64,000 nucleotides of DNA from TK10-74A sp965263065 (GTDB taxonomy: Bacteria; Chloroflexota; Dehalococcoidia; Bin125), in assembly GCA_965263065.1 (NCBI GenBank), contig CBDHGH010000003.1:2356001-2420000 (forward strand), in the 5' to 3' direction. Every line of letters begins with the position of its first letter. Within the stretch, counting starts at the first letter, position 1. This document shows, piece after piece, positions 44,097 to 52,132 of the stretch. Position numbers and translations under genes: made by a program. The notes beneath the pieces were generated by a model, which was not told the origin of the DNA, searched no databases, and saw only the letters and a program-made list of their open reading frames with translations.

Positions 44097-44507
44097 GTGG
44101 AGTCGCTGCTGGCCGGGCTGATCGCGGGCGCCGCGATGGGGATGGCCTCGACGGCGCTCGTCGCATCCATCGTGGCCGGGTCGGCGCGCTTCGCGCGCAG
44201 CCTGCACGAGCAGCACCCCGACCAACCGCTGCCGCTGCTGGCCATCGCCGTGACCCTGGGCACGCAGGCCGCCTGGGGTGCGATCGGTCTGGGCCTGGGC
44301 GCGATCTACTGGGCGATCCGCGACGATGCGCAGGCGGGCGCCGGCAGCCCGGCCTGGGGCTTCTCGCTGACCATCGCGCTGCTGGCCGGGCTGGCGCTGC
44401 TGTTCGCGCTCGCCGCCCGCCTGCCGGCCGCGCGGCGGCTGGCGCTGCTGGCGATCCTCTTCGCCGGCCTCTTCGGCTGGCTGCTGCCCAACCTCGCCGA
44501 GGCCTGA
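44097..44507 (+). CDS. Small membrane protein after ispE
   Basis: A 136-residue hydrophobic protein with about four predicted membrane segments (about 4-28, 45-70, 82-103, 113-130) and short charged loops. I recognise no family. The start is GTG 44097 with AGGAG seven bases upstream, 10 bases after ispE, so it is probably co-transcribed. Confidence 0.75.
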   Translation: MESLLAGLIAGAAMGMASTALVASIVAGSARFARSLHEQHPDQPLPLLAIAVTLGTQAAWGAIGLGLGAIYWAIRDDAQAGAGSPAWGFSLTIALLAGLALLFALAARLPAARRLALLAILFAGLFGWLLPNLAEA

Positions 44508-44562
44508 TCGCTGGCGGACCGCCGATTGCTCCTGCGCGGCAGAGCGAGCCGCGACCCCTTCC

Positions 44563-44568
44563 TATACT
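44563..44568 (+). promoter_or_regulatory. Putative minus-10 box for leaderless PHP gene
   Basis: TATACT ends six bases before the ATG at 44575, so transcription would start at the initiation codon. No ribosome site and no clear minus-35 box are seen. Confidence 0.4.
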
Positions 44569-44574
44569 GCGCCG

Positions 44575-45303
44575 ATGCCCCCTCGTCCCCCCGGCACGAT
44601 CCTGGACGCGCACGTGCACACGGTGCGCGGCGCCGCCGACAGCGAACTGCAGCCCGCCGACCTGCTCACGCAGGCCCGCCGGCGCGGCCTGGGCGGCATC
44701 AACGTCAGCGAGCACGACCGCGTCTGGGAGCGCCCGGAATGGGCCGCCTTCGTCGACGGCGCGCCCGACCTGTTCATCTCCCAGGGCATGGAGGTCTCGA
44801 CCGACCTGGGCCACGTGATCGTCTTCGGCATCGACCGCTACTACCCCGGCATCCGCTCCTGCGAGCGGCTGCGCGCGGTCGCCGACGAGATCGGCGCCTT
44901 CATCAGCGTCGCGCACCCCTTCCGCCACTTCTTCGACCCGGTGACCTTCCTGCGCAAGGGTGAACCGCCCTTCTCGATGAGCCCCGCCGAGGCGGCCGAG
45001 CGCATGCGCGTCTTCCAGGTCGTGCACGGCATCGAGGTCGGCAACGGCGCCAACACCCTGCGCGAGAACGCCTTCGCCTACCGCGTCGCCGAGATCCTGG
45101 GCAAGCCCATGACCGGCGGCTCCGACGCCCACTCGACCAGCGGCATCGGCGCCTACGCCACCGGCTTCCCCGAGCGCCTGCGCTCGCGCGAGCAGATGCT
45201 CGCACACCTCCATGCCGGCGCTACGACGCCCTACGTGCACGAGGGGGGCGCGCTGGCCCCCTTCAAACCGCCCTTCGAGCCGCCCTCCCAGCCGCCCGCC
45301 TGA
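44575..45303 (+). CDS. PHP-domain metal-dependent phosphoesterase
   Basis: A 242-residue PHP (polymerase and histidinol phosphatase) domain protein, probably a trinuclear-metal phosphoesterase. The four PHP motifs are visible: LDAHVHTVRG (10-19), NVSEHDRVW, QGMEVSTDLGHVIVFGI plus SVAHPFRHFF, and TGGSDAHSTSGIG. Substrate unknown; relatives act on nucleotides or sugar phosphates. The C-terminus is Pro-rich. Probable leaderless transcript from TATACT. Confidence 0.93.
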   Translation: MPPRPPGTILDAHVHTVRGAADSELQPADLLTQARRRGLGGINVSEHDRVWERPEWAAFVDGAPDLFISQGMEVSTDLGHVIVFGIDRYYPGIRSCERLRAVADEIGAFISVAHPFRHFFDPVTFLRKGEPPFSMSPAEAAERMRVFQVVHGIEVGNGANTLRENAFAYRVAEILGKPMTGGSDAHSTSGIGAYATGFPERLRSREQMLAHLHAGATTPYVHEGGALAPFKPPFEPPSQPPA

Positions 45304-45405
45304 GTCGGCCCGGCCGCAAGGCGGCGGAGCGCGTAGGCTGTTCGGAGTCGTAATCGGCCGCAGTTTTAGTCGCCCCCAGCCGGCGGCTCTGGATTCGACC
45401 CACGC

Positions 45406-48387
45406 ATGGCGCTCCGCAGCTTCGTCTCCCTCGACATCGAGACCACCGGCCTCGACACCACCCGCGATCGCATCACCGAGGTCGGCATGGTGCGCTTCAG
45501 CCGCGACGGTGCCGAGGCCACCTACTCGCAGCTCGTCAACCCGGAGCGGGCGATCCCGCTGCGCGTGCAGCAGCTCACGGGCATCGCCCCGGCCGACGTC
45601 GCCGGGGCGCCGCACTTCAACAGCCTGCGCCTCGACATTGAGGAGTTCATCGGTCAGGCGACGGTCGTCGGCCAGAACGTCAGCTTCGACCTCGCCGTGC
45701 TGGCGCGCCAGGGCCTGACGCCGCCCGGCGACGTGATCGACACCCTCGAGCTGGCCCGGCTCGTGGACCCCGGCCACCGCGACCACAGCCTGGCGGCGCT
45801 GGCCCAGCGCTACGGCGTCGAGGCGCCCAGCGCCCATCGCGCCCTGGCCGACGCCGAGACCACCCGCGCCGTCTTCCTCGCGCTCTACGCCCGCGCGGAG
45901 GCGCTGCCCGGCGATCTGATCGCCGAGTTAACCGCGCTGTCCGGCGGCATGGCCTGGTCGCCGGGCAGCTTGCTGCGCGACATCGCCGCGGCCCGCGGCG
46001 CGACCGCCGACCCGCTGCCGTCCCCGGCGGCACGCGTCCGCCCCCCCGCCCCCGTGGCGGCGACGCCTGCCGCCGCCGAGTCCGGCTCCGGCAAGCCGCC
46101 CCAGCTCGACATCCTGGCCGGGGGCGGCCGGCTCGACGAGCTGGCGCTATCGGTCCTGGCCGCGGGCGAGCGCAACCCGGAGCCCTTCGGGGCCTGGGAG
46201 GATCGGCCCGAGCAGGCCGGGATGACCCGCGCCGTCGCCCGCACGCTCGCCGACGGCGGCCAGCTCGTGGTCGAGGCCGGCACGGGCACCGGCAAGTCGC
46301 TGGCCTACCTGATCCCGGCCGCGCTGCACGCCCTGGCCGGCGGCGGCCGCGCGATCGTCAGCACCAACACGATCAACTTGCAGGAGCAGCTGATCGACCA
46401 GGACGTCCCCGCCACCCGGTTGCTGCTGCGCGACGCCCTCGGCGACGAGGCCGCCGCCGCGCTGCGCGTCACGACCCTCAAGGGGCGGCGCAACTACCTC
46501 TGCCGGCGCAGGCTCGCGCAGGAGCGCGCCGCCGGCGCGGCCGGCGCGGGGACCGCCGCCGGCGGCGCAATCACGTCCGAGGCGGGCGCCGCCGCCAACC
46601 GCCTCCTGGCCCGGCTGCTCGTCTGGCTGCGCACGACGCAGACCGGCGACCGATCGGAGTTGCGCGTCGGCCCGGATGAGGAGTCGGCCTGGTCGTACTT
46701 CAGCGCCGAGGGCGAAGACTGCCTCTCGTCGCGCTCCTGCCCCTACGTGCGCGACGGCAGCTGCTTCCTGCTGCGCGCCCGCCGCCGCGCCGAGGCGGCG
46801 CACATCGTGATCGCCAACCACGCGCTGCTGCTCAGCGACATGGCCGTCGGCGGGACGGTGCTGCCCGCCGCCGGCACGCTGATCGTCGACGAGGGCCACC
46901 ACCTGGAAGACGCCGCCACGCAGCACCTCGGCGCGACGATCCGGGTGTCCTCGTTCACGGACCTGTTGGAGCGCGTGCATCGGCTGGGGCCCCGCGGCGC
47001 CGACCAGGGCATCGCCGGGGCCACCCGCGCGGCCCTGGCCGCCGCGCCGGGCGCGCTCCTGCGCGACGATCCCGCCGGCGCGGCGCTGCGCGCCGGCCTG
47101 GCCGGCGAGCTCCACGACGTCGCCCCGGCGGTCTCCCAGGCGGCCGCCGCGATCGAGCAGTTCTTCGCCGGGCTGGGCGACTTCGCCCACAACCACGCCA
47201 GCGCCGCCGGGCGCAGCGACGAACGCCTGCGACTCACGGCCGGCGTCCGCGCCCAGCCCGCCTGGAGCGGCATCGAGGCCCGCTGGGACACGGTCTTCTC
47301 CGCCCTGCGCGACGTCGATGCCGTGCTGGCGGCGCTGGAGGAGACGATCGGCGAGGTGGCCGCGCTCGCCGCCGCTGCGGACGCCGTCGATCCCGGCGGC
47401 GGTGACGGATGGGCCGAAGACGAATCGCTGCAGGACGCGTGGGACGGTCTCGCGGCCGAGATCGCGACCGTCCGCGCCGCCCTGGGGGCGCACTGCGAGC
47501 AGGCCGGCGACCTCCTCACCCGCCACGACGCCGCCACGGTGACCTGGCTCGACTCCGGCCGCCGCTCGGAGTTCGCGGCGCTGCACGCGGCGCCGCTCGC
47601 CGTCGGCGCGCTGCTCGAGGAGGGCCTCTTCCGCCCGCGCCGGGCCAGCGTCGTCACGGGCGCGACGCTGGCCGTCGACAACACGTTCGACTTCGTGCAG
47701 GAGCGCCTGGGCTTGCCCGAGGCGGCCAGCGCGCGCTTCGGCTCCCCGTTCAATTTCCGCCGCGCCGTCCGGCTGCTGCTGCCCCACGACATGCCCTCGC
47801 CCTCCGACCGCGCCTACCAGAGCGCGGTCGAGGAGTCGTTGATCGACTTGGCGATGGCCGCCCAGGGCCGCACCCTGGCGCTGTTCACCTCGCACGGGGC
47901 GCTGCGCACGTCGGCGCGCGGCGTGCGCCCGGCGCTGGAGGAGGCGGGCATCGTGGTCCTCGCGCAGGGCGTCGACGGCTCGCCGGCGCGCGTGCTGCAG
48001 GCGCTGCGCGAGAACCCCCGCTCGCTCGTGCTGGGCACGGCGTCGCTCTGGGAGGGCGTCGACATCCCCGGCGACACGGTCTCCGTCGTCGTCATCGCGC
48101 GACTGCCCTTCGCCGTGCCCACCGACCCCGTGCAGGCCGCCCGCTCGGAGCAGTACGAGGACCCCTTCGGGCGCTACGCGGTGCCGCAGGCGATCACGCG
48201 CTTCCGCCAGGGCTTCGGGCGCCTGATCCGTCGCAAGGACGACCGCGGGCTCGTCGTCGTGCTCGACGGCCGCATCAGCGGCAAGCGCTACGGCGAGTCG
48301 TTCCTGCGCTCGCTGCCGCCGCTGACGATCGAGCGGCTGCCCCGGCACGCGCTGGGCGGCAGCGTCGAGGAGTGGCTGTCGCGGTGA
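45406..48387 (+). CDS. dinG: DnaQ-type exonuclease fused to DinG-type Fe-S helicase
   Basis: A 993-residue XPD-like helicase with an N-terminal 3'-5' exonuclease, as in DinG of Gram-positive bacteria. The exonuclease (about 1-165) has SLDIETTGLD, NVSFDLAVL and HRALADAETT of the DEDDh type. The helicase has Walker A EAGTGTGKSLAYL, the Fe-S cysteines (YLCRRRL; DCLSSRSCPYVRDGSC), VDEGHHLED, and the C-terminal motifs LGTASLWEGVDIPGD and FRQGFGRLIRRKDD. It probably unwinds R-loops or damaged structures. A TAGGCT box lies about 70 bases upstream. Its stop overlaps the GNAT start as GTGA. Confidence 0.95.
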   Translation: MALRSFVSLDIETTGLDTTRDRITEVGMVRFSRDGAEATYSQLVNPERAIPLRVQQLTGIAPADVAGAPHFNSLRLDIEEFIGQATVVGQNVSFDLAVLARQGLTPPGDVIDTLELARLVDPGHRDHSLAALAQRYGVEAPSAHRALADAETTRAVFLALYARAEALPGDLIAELTALSGGMAWSPGSLLRDIAAARGATADPLPSPAARVRPPAPVAATPAAAESGSGKPPQLDILAGGGRLDELALSVLAAGERNPEPFGAWEDRPEQAGMTRAVARTLADGGQLVVEAGTGTGKSLAYLIPAALHALAGGGRAIVSTNTINLQEQLIDQDVPATRLLLRDALGDEAAAALRVTTLKGRRNYLCRRRLAQERAAGAAGAGTAAGGAITSEAGAAANRLLARLLVWLRTTQTGDRSELRVGPDEESAWSYFSAEGEDCLSSRSCPYVRDGSCFLLRARRRAEAAHIVIANHALLLSDMAVGGTVLPAAGTLIVDEGHHLEDAATQHLGATIRVSSFTDLLERVHRLGPRGADQGIAGATRAALAAAPGALLRDDPAGAALRAGLAGELHDVAPAVSQAAAAIEQFFAGLGDFAHNHASAAGRSDERLRLTAGVRAQPAWSGIEARWDTVFSALRDVDAVLAALEETIGEVAALAAAADAVDPGGGDGWAEDESLQDAWDGLAAEIATVRAALGAHCEQAGDLLTRHDAATVTWLDSGRRSEFAALHAAPLAVGALLEEGLFRPRRASVVTGATLAVDNTFDFVQERLGLPEAASARFGSPFNFRRAVRLLLPHDMPSPSDRAYQSAVEESLIDLAMAAQGRTLALFTSHGALRTSARGVRPALEEAGIVVLAQGVDGSPARVLQALRENPRSLVLGTASLWEGVDIPGDTVSVVVIARLPFAVPTDPVQAARSEQYEDPFGRYAVPQAITRFRQGFGRLIRRKDDRGLVVVLDGRISGKRYGESFLRSLPPLTIERLPRHALGGSVEEWLSR

Positions 48388-48917
48388 GCGCCGCGCCCGC
48401 CGACTGGCCCGCCCACCTGCGATCGAGCCGGCTGCGCCTGCGGGCCCGCGCGACCGGCGCGGCCGCGCCCGATTGGCTGCCCGAGGCCGAAGCGGCGTCG
48501 GGAGGAGCGGGCGCACCCTGTCCCCTCGGCGAGCGCATCGAGGCCGGCGACGCGGTCTACTGGCTGCGCCCCGCGGGGGCGGACTCGGCGGGGCCGGAGC
48601 CGCCCGCGCCGATCGGCGCCTGCGCGGCCCGCATCGAGGACGCGACGCTCGTCTGGACCTGGCTGGCGGTCGCGGCGGACTGGCGCGGCTTCGGCTACGG
48701 CGGCGCGGCCGTGCCGATCGTCGAGCGGGCCGCAGTGCGGCTCGGCGCGACGTCGGGACGCGCGCTGGTCCCCGCCTCGAACGGCATCGGGCTCTACTTC
48801 TGGCTGCGGCTGGGCTACCGGCCGGTATCCGATTCGGACTGGCCCAAGCCCCGCGAGGGCACCTGGATGCAGCGCGCGCTCAGCGGTCGCGACCGTCCGG
48901 CGCGGAGGCATCGCTGA
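48384..48917 (+). CDS. GNAT-family N-acetyltransferase
   Basis: A 177-residue GNAT protein. Motif A is WLAVAADWRGFGYGGAAVPI (about 92-112; acetyl-CoA binding RxxGxGG) and motif B includes ASNGIGLYFWLRLGYRPV. The N-terminal half is less conserved and its substrate cannot be predicted. The start is GTG 48384 overlapping the dinG stop (GTGA), so translation is coupled. Its 3' end overlaps the convergent membrane gene by 38 bases. Confidence 0.85.
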   Translation: MSAAPADWPAHLRSSRLRLRARATGAAAPDWLPEAEAASGGAGAPCPLGERIEAGDAVYWLRPAGADSAGPEPPAPIGACAARIEDATLVWTWLAVAADWRGFGYGGAAVPIVERAAVRLGATSGRALVPASNGIGLYFWLRLGYRPVSDSDWPKPREGTWMQRALSGRDRPARRHR

Positions 48918-49236
48918 TCTCCCCGGCCCGACGCGACTCGCGGCGGCGCAGGCGCTGCCGCCGCAAGCGGTTCGACAGCAGCCGCGACCCACCCAGGCCC
49001 AGGCCGACCGCGCCGACCAGCAGCCCGGCGAAGGCCGTGGTCTCGCCGAAGGACAGCGTCACGCCCAGCCACAGCCCGGCCGAGAACGCCACTACGACCG
49101 CGACCGTCGGCCGCCACCAGGGCCGCCCCTCGATCTCGCTGCGCGGCGGACCGCCGACCCCCGCACCCGACGCCGGGCGCGGTGCGTCCGATGTCGTGCG
49201 GGCGCGCCGCCGCCGCCGTCGTCGCTGGCGCGGCAT
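48880..49236 (-). CDS. Small basic membrane protein coupled to the RING/PHD-like gene
   Basis: A 118-residue protein with an arginine-rich N-terminus (QRRRRRRRA), two hydrophobic segments (about 43-63 and 67-88) joined by a short turn, and an arginine-rich C-terminal stretch. No family recognised. The ATG at 49236 shares one base with the stop of the upstream zinc protein (TGATG), which argues that both are expressed. It could anchor a complex at the membrane with both ends in the cytoplasm (inference). Confidence 0.7.
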   Translation of the reverse strand: MPRQRRRRRRRARTTSDAPRPASGAGVGGPPRSEIEGRPWWRPTVAVVVAFSAGLWLGVTLSFGETTAFAGLLVGAVGLGLGGSRLLSNRLRRQRLRRRESRRAGEISDASAPDGRDR

Positions 49237-49712
49237 CAGCGCCGCCTGCGGCGCACGATGTCACGCGCGCTGAGGCCCTGCCGCCGGACCGGGCCACTGC
49301 TGGTGACGCCGCGGGAGGCGCCGCGGGTGGCACGGTACGTCGCGTCGTGCGTGGCGTCGTGCCCCGGGGGCGGAGCGGCGGGCGGCGGCGGGGCCGCTCC
49401 CCGCGCGACCGCCAGGCAGCGCGCGCAGCCGAACTCCAGCGCCAGGAACTCCTCGTTCAGCCAGACCTCGCCGCAGTTCTTGCCCGCGACGTCGTTGGCC
49501 GACCCGTCGCCGGTCGGCGCCTCGTCGGTCAGCACCAAGTGGAAGGGCTCGGCGCATCCGCTGCAGATCGCCGAGGCGCCGCTCTCGACGGGCGCGGCGC
49601 AGACCGTGCAGTCGGGCCGCTCGTCCGGGCCGACGCTGAACAGCGCCCCGCCGCCCGTCGCTGCGGGAGTGGTTTGCGGGTCGCGGGGCTCTTGGTCGCC
49701 CGGAGTGGTCAC
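49236..49712 (-). CDS. RING/PHD-like zinc-binding protein (C4HC3)
   Basis: A 158-residue protein with eight candidate zinc ligands in the order C4-H-C3: Cys35, Cys38, Cys50, Cys53, His58, Cys80, Cys96 and Cys99 (CTVC, CSGC, EPFH, NCGEVW, GCARC). The spacing and the Trp after Cys80 resemble binuclear treble-clef folds such as RING and PHD fingers. A Pro/Ala-rich linker and a basic end (VRRRRR) follow. The start is GTG 49712 overlapping the cca stop (GTGA). Function unknown; prokaryotic RING-like domains exist but ubiquitin-type partners are not visible here. Confidence 0.8.
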   Translation of the reverse strand: MTTPGDQEPRDPQTTPAATGGGALFSVGPDERPDCTVCAAPVESGASAICSGCAEPFHLVLTDEAPTGDGSANDVAGKNCGEVWLNEEFLALEFGCARCLAVARGAAPPPPAAPPPGHDATHDATYRATRGASRGVTSSGPVRRQGLSARDIVRRRRR

Positions 49713-51097
49713 GCGCGACGGCGTCCTTCCCGGCCCGCGCCTCGCGGCGACCTCCGTCCGGTGCCGCCGGCGGGCCGTCGCGAGTGTAGCCGCCCCTCCC
49801 GCACGACGCGGCGGGCGGGCGCGACGCCGGCGCGCCCCGGCGCGAGCGCCCCATCGATGACGGCGTCGCGCAGGATCGACAGCCAGCGGCCGATCCCGGG
49901 CCCGGCCGGCACGCCGAGCGCGGCCAGCGCCTCCGCGTCCAGCGGCGATTCGACGTCCGACCACTCCGTCGCCGCGCGCCCGGCCCGCGCCCCGGCGCGC
50001 CCGCGCCAGAGCGATGCCGCCGCGCGCAGCGCGATCGGGTCCCGCCCGCGCAGTCGCGCCGCGGCCGCGCTGTCGCGCAGGCCGGCCCGGCCCAGCGCGT
50101 CGCGCTGCGCGCGCAGCGCCGCCCCGCCCTGCAGCGCGCGGCGCTCCTCCCGGGTCAGCGCGCAGGCGCCCGGCAGCGCCCGCGCGACCGCGTGCGGCGC
50201 GGTTAGCCCCGTCAGCGCCCAGAAGACGGTCGCGGCGTCCCCCGGCGGCGTCGCGCGCGTGAGCGCGGCGAACGCGACGACCAGCCGCGGCGTCGGCGAC
50301 CAGCCCGCCACTCTCGCCTGCGGGAGTCTCAGCGCGGCGGCGCGGGCGAGCGCCTGCGACGCGGCCGCATCCAGCAGCAGCCGCCGCCAGGCCTCGCCGA
50401 AGCGGGCGGCCCCGATCGTGCGCAGCGACGGCGCCGACGCCCGGAGCTGCGCGCCCGTGCCCGGCGCGAAGCGCGCGTCCAGCCGGGCCGCGTAGCGGCA
50501 GGCGCGGATCAGACGCGTCGGATCGTCGCGGAAGCAGCGCTCGTGCAGCGCCCGGATCAGCCCGCGGTCGAGATCGCGCCGCCCGCCGAACGGATCCAGC
50601 AGCGCCCCGCGTCGCGCGCCGCCGACGCCCAGCGCCATCGCGTTGACGCTGAAGTCGCGCCGCGCCAAGTCCTCCGCGATCGTCGCCGGCGCCACGACGG
50701 GCAGCGCGCCCGGCCGCGGATAGCGCTCGCGGCGCGTGCGCGCCAGGTCGATGCGTACAAGGTCGGCAGGCGATGGCCCAATCCGCAACGTGGCCGTGCC
50801 GAAGCGGTCGTGCCGGGTGAGACGCATCGCCGTGCCGCGCGCCAGATCGTCCAACAGCGGCGCCGGGTCGCCTTCGACGGCCAGGTCCAGATCGCCGAGC
50901 GTCGCGCCGCCCTCGGGCGTCCGCAGCAGATCGCGCACCACCCCGCCGACGGCGAACAGCGCCAGGTCGTGCGACGCCGCCGCCTCGCTGAGCGCCGTCA
51001 GCCCGACCCGGGCCGGGCCGTCCAGCCGATCCCAGAGCCGATCCAGCAGCTCCGGCTGCGGCCGATCGTGGCGGTCCGGCGGATCCCGTGTCGTCAT
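49709..51097 (-). CDS. CCA tRNA nucleotidyltransferase / poly(A) polymerase family
   Basis: A class II nucleotidyltransferase of 462 residues that probably adds or repairs tRNA CCA ends. Motifs: LFAVGGVVRDLL and the metal-binding LGDLDLAVEGDP, RRDFSVNAMAL, DPFGGRRDLDRGLIRALHE and FRDDPTRLIRACRYAARL. The C-terminal half is Ala/Arg-rich and poorly conserved. ATG 51097 is chosen (GATGAGG upstream). Because three tRNA genes here already encode CCA, a repair role is likely; poly(A) polymerase activity is an alternative. Confidence 0.9.
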   Translation of the reverse strand: MTTRDPPDRHDRPQPELLDRLWDRLDGPARVGLTALSEAAASHDLALFAVGGVVRDLLRTPEGGATLGDLDLAVEGDPAPLLDDLARGTAMRLTRHDRFGTATLRIGPSPADLVRIDLARTRRERYPRPGALPVVAPATIAEDLARRDFSVNAMALGVGGARRGALLDPFGGRRDLDRGLIRALHERCFRDDPTRLIRACRYAARLDARFAPGTGAQLRASAPSLRTIGAARFGEAWRRLLLDAAASQALARAAALRLPQARVAGWSPTPRLVVAFAALTRATPPGDAATVFWALTGLTAPHAVARALPGACALTREERRALQGGAALRAQRDALGRAGLRDSAAAARLRGRDPIALRAAASLWRGRAGARAGRAATEWSDVESPLDAEALAALGVPAGPGIGRWLSILRDAVIDGALAPGRAGVAPARRVVREGRLHSRRPAGGTGRRSPRGAGREGRRRA

Positions 51098-51319
51098 ATG
51101 TTGCGCCTCATCGTGCGCCGCACCCCTTCGTCTGTCGCGCGCGTTGCGGCGCGCCCCGTTGCGGTCCCGCGCCGGCGACCGTGCCCGCGCCCCGGGTGTC
51201 ATAAGCTGTCCCAGCCGGCATCCGCCGGGCAGCGCGAACGCGTGGGAGGCGTAAACTGCGAACGTGCGTCATCCAGTGACTCGATCGATCGTGCACACGC
51301 GCCCGGCCGGGGTGGCGCG

Positions 51320-52069
51320 ATGAGCGCCCCCGCCGGCGCGACCGGCCCCGCCCCGGTGCGGAACCGCAGCACCCGCCTCGACGTGCTCCAGCGTCGCCTG
51401 GGGCACGAGTTCGCCGACCGCGCGCTGCTGCGCCAAGCCATGGTGCACCGCTCGTACCTGAATGAGAACCCCGGCGAAGCCCTGGAGTCGAATGAGCGGC
51501 TGGAGTTCCTGGGCGACGCGATCCTCGACGCCGTCGTCTCCCGCCGCCTCTACGACGATTACCCCTCCGCCTCCGAGGGCTGGCTGACCGAGGTGCGCTC
51601 GCTGTTGGTCCGCAACGAGACGCTGGCCGAGCGCGCGCGGGCCTGCGACCTGGGCCGCTACCTGGTCATGGGCCGGGGCGTCGAGAGCCAGGACGGCCGC
51701 AACCGCCCGGCCATCCTGGGCCGCACCTTCGAGGCGCTGCTGGGGGCGGTCTACCTCGACGGCGGCTGGCGCGCGGCGCAGCACGTGATCCTGGGCGCGC
51801 TGGCGGACCAACTCGACGCGATCGCGATCGCGGGCGTCGAGCGCGACCCCAAGAGCCAGTTGCAGCAGGCCTGCCAGGCCGAGTGGCACGAGACGCCGCG
51901 CTACCACACGGTCGAGGAGCGCGGGCCGGCCCACGAGCGCGAGTTCCGCGTGGAGGTCCGCGTCAACGGGGAGACGCTGGGCGGCGGCGAGGGACCCAGC
52001 AAGCAGGCGGCCGAGAAGGCGGCGGCGGAGATGGCGCTGCGGGCGCTGCCGGCCGAGGCGATCCCCTGA
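51320..52069 (+). CDS. rnc: Ribonuclease III
   Basis: RNase III cuts double-stranded RNA in rRNA and mRNA processing. The 249 residues have MVHRSYLNEN, the catalytic signature NERLEFLGDAILDAVV, FEALLGAVYLDGG and a C-terminal dsRNA-binding domain (about 178-245; SQLQQACQAEWHETPRYHTV and SKQAAEKAAAEMAL). The gene is divergent from cca with a 222-base gap that contains a TAAACT box at 51252-51257. rnc-smc-ftsY is a conserved order. Confidence 0.97.
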   Translation: MSAPAGATGPAPVRNRSTRLDVLQRRLGHEFADRALLRQAMVHRSYLNENPGEALESNERLEFLGDAILDAVVSRRLYDDYPSASEGWLTEVRSLLVRNETLAERARACDLGRYLVMGRGVESQDGRNRPAILGRTFEALLGAVYLDGGWRAAQHVILGALADQLDAIAIAGVERDPKSQLQQACQAEWHETPRYHTVEERGPAHEREFRVEVRVNGETLGGGEGPSKQAAEKAAAEMALRALPAEAIP

Positions 52070-52132
52070 CCGGGAGTCGCGCGACGGCGCAGCGCCGCCC
52101 CGCCGCCGGCGGCTGAAGGACGAGGCCCCCGC

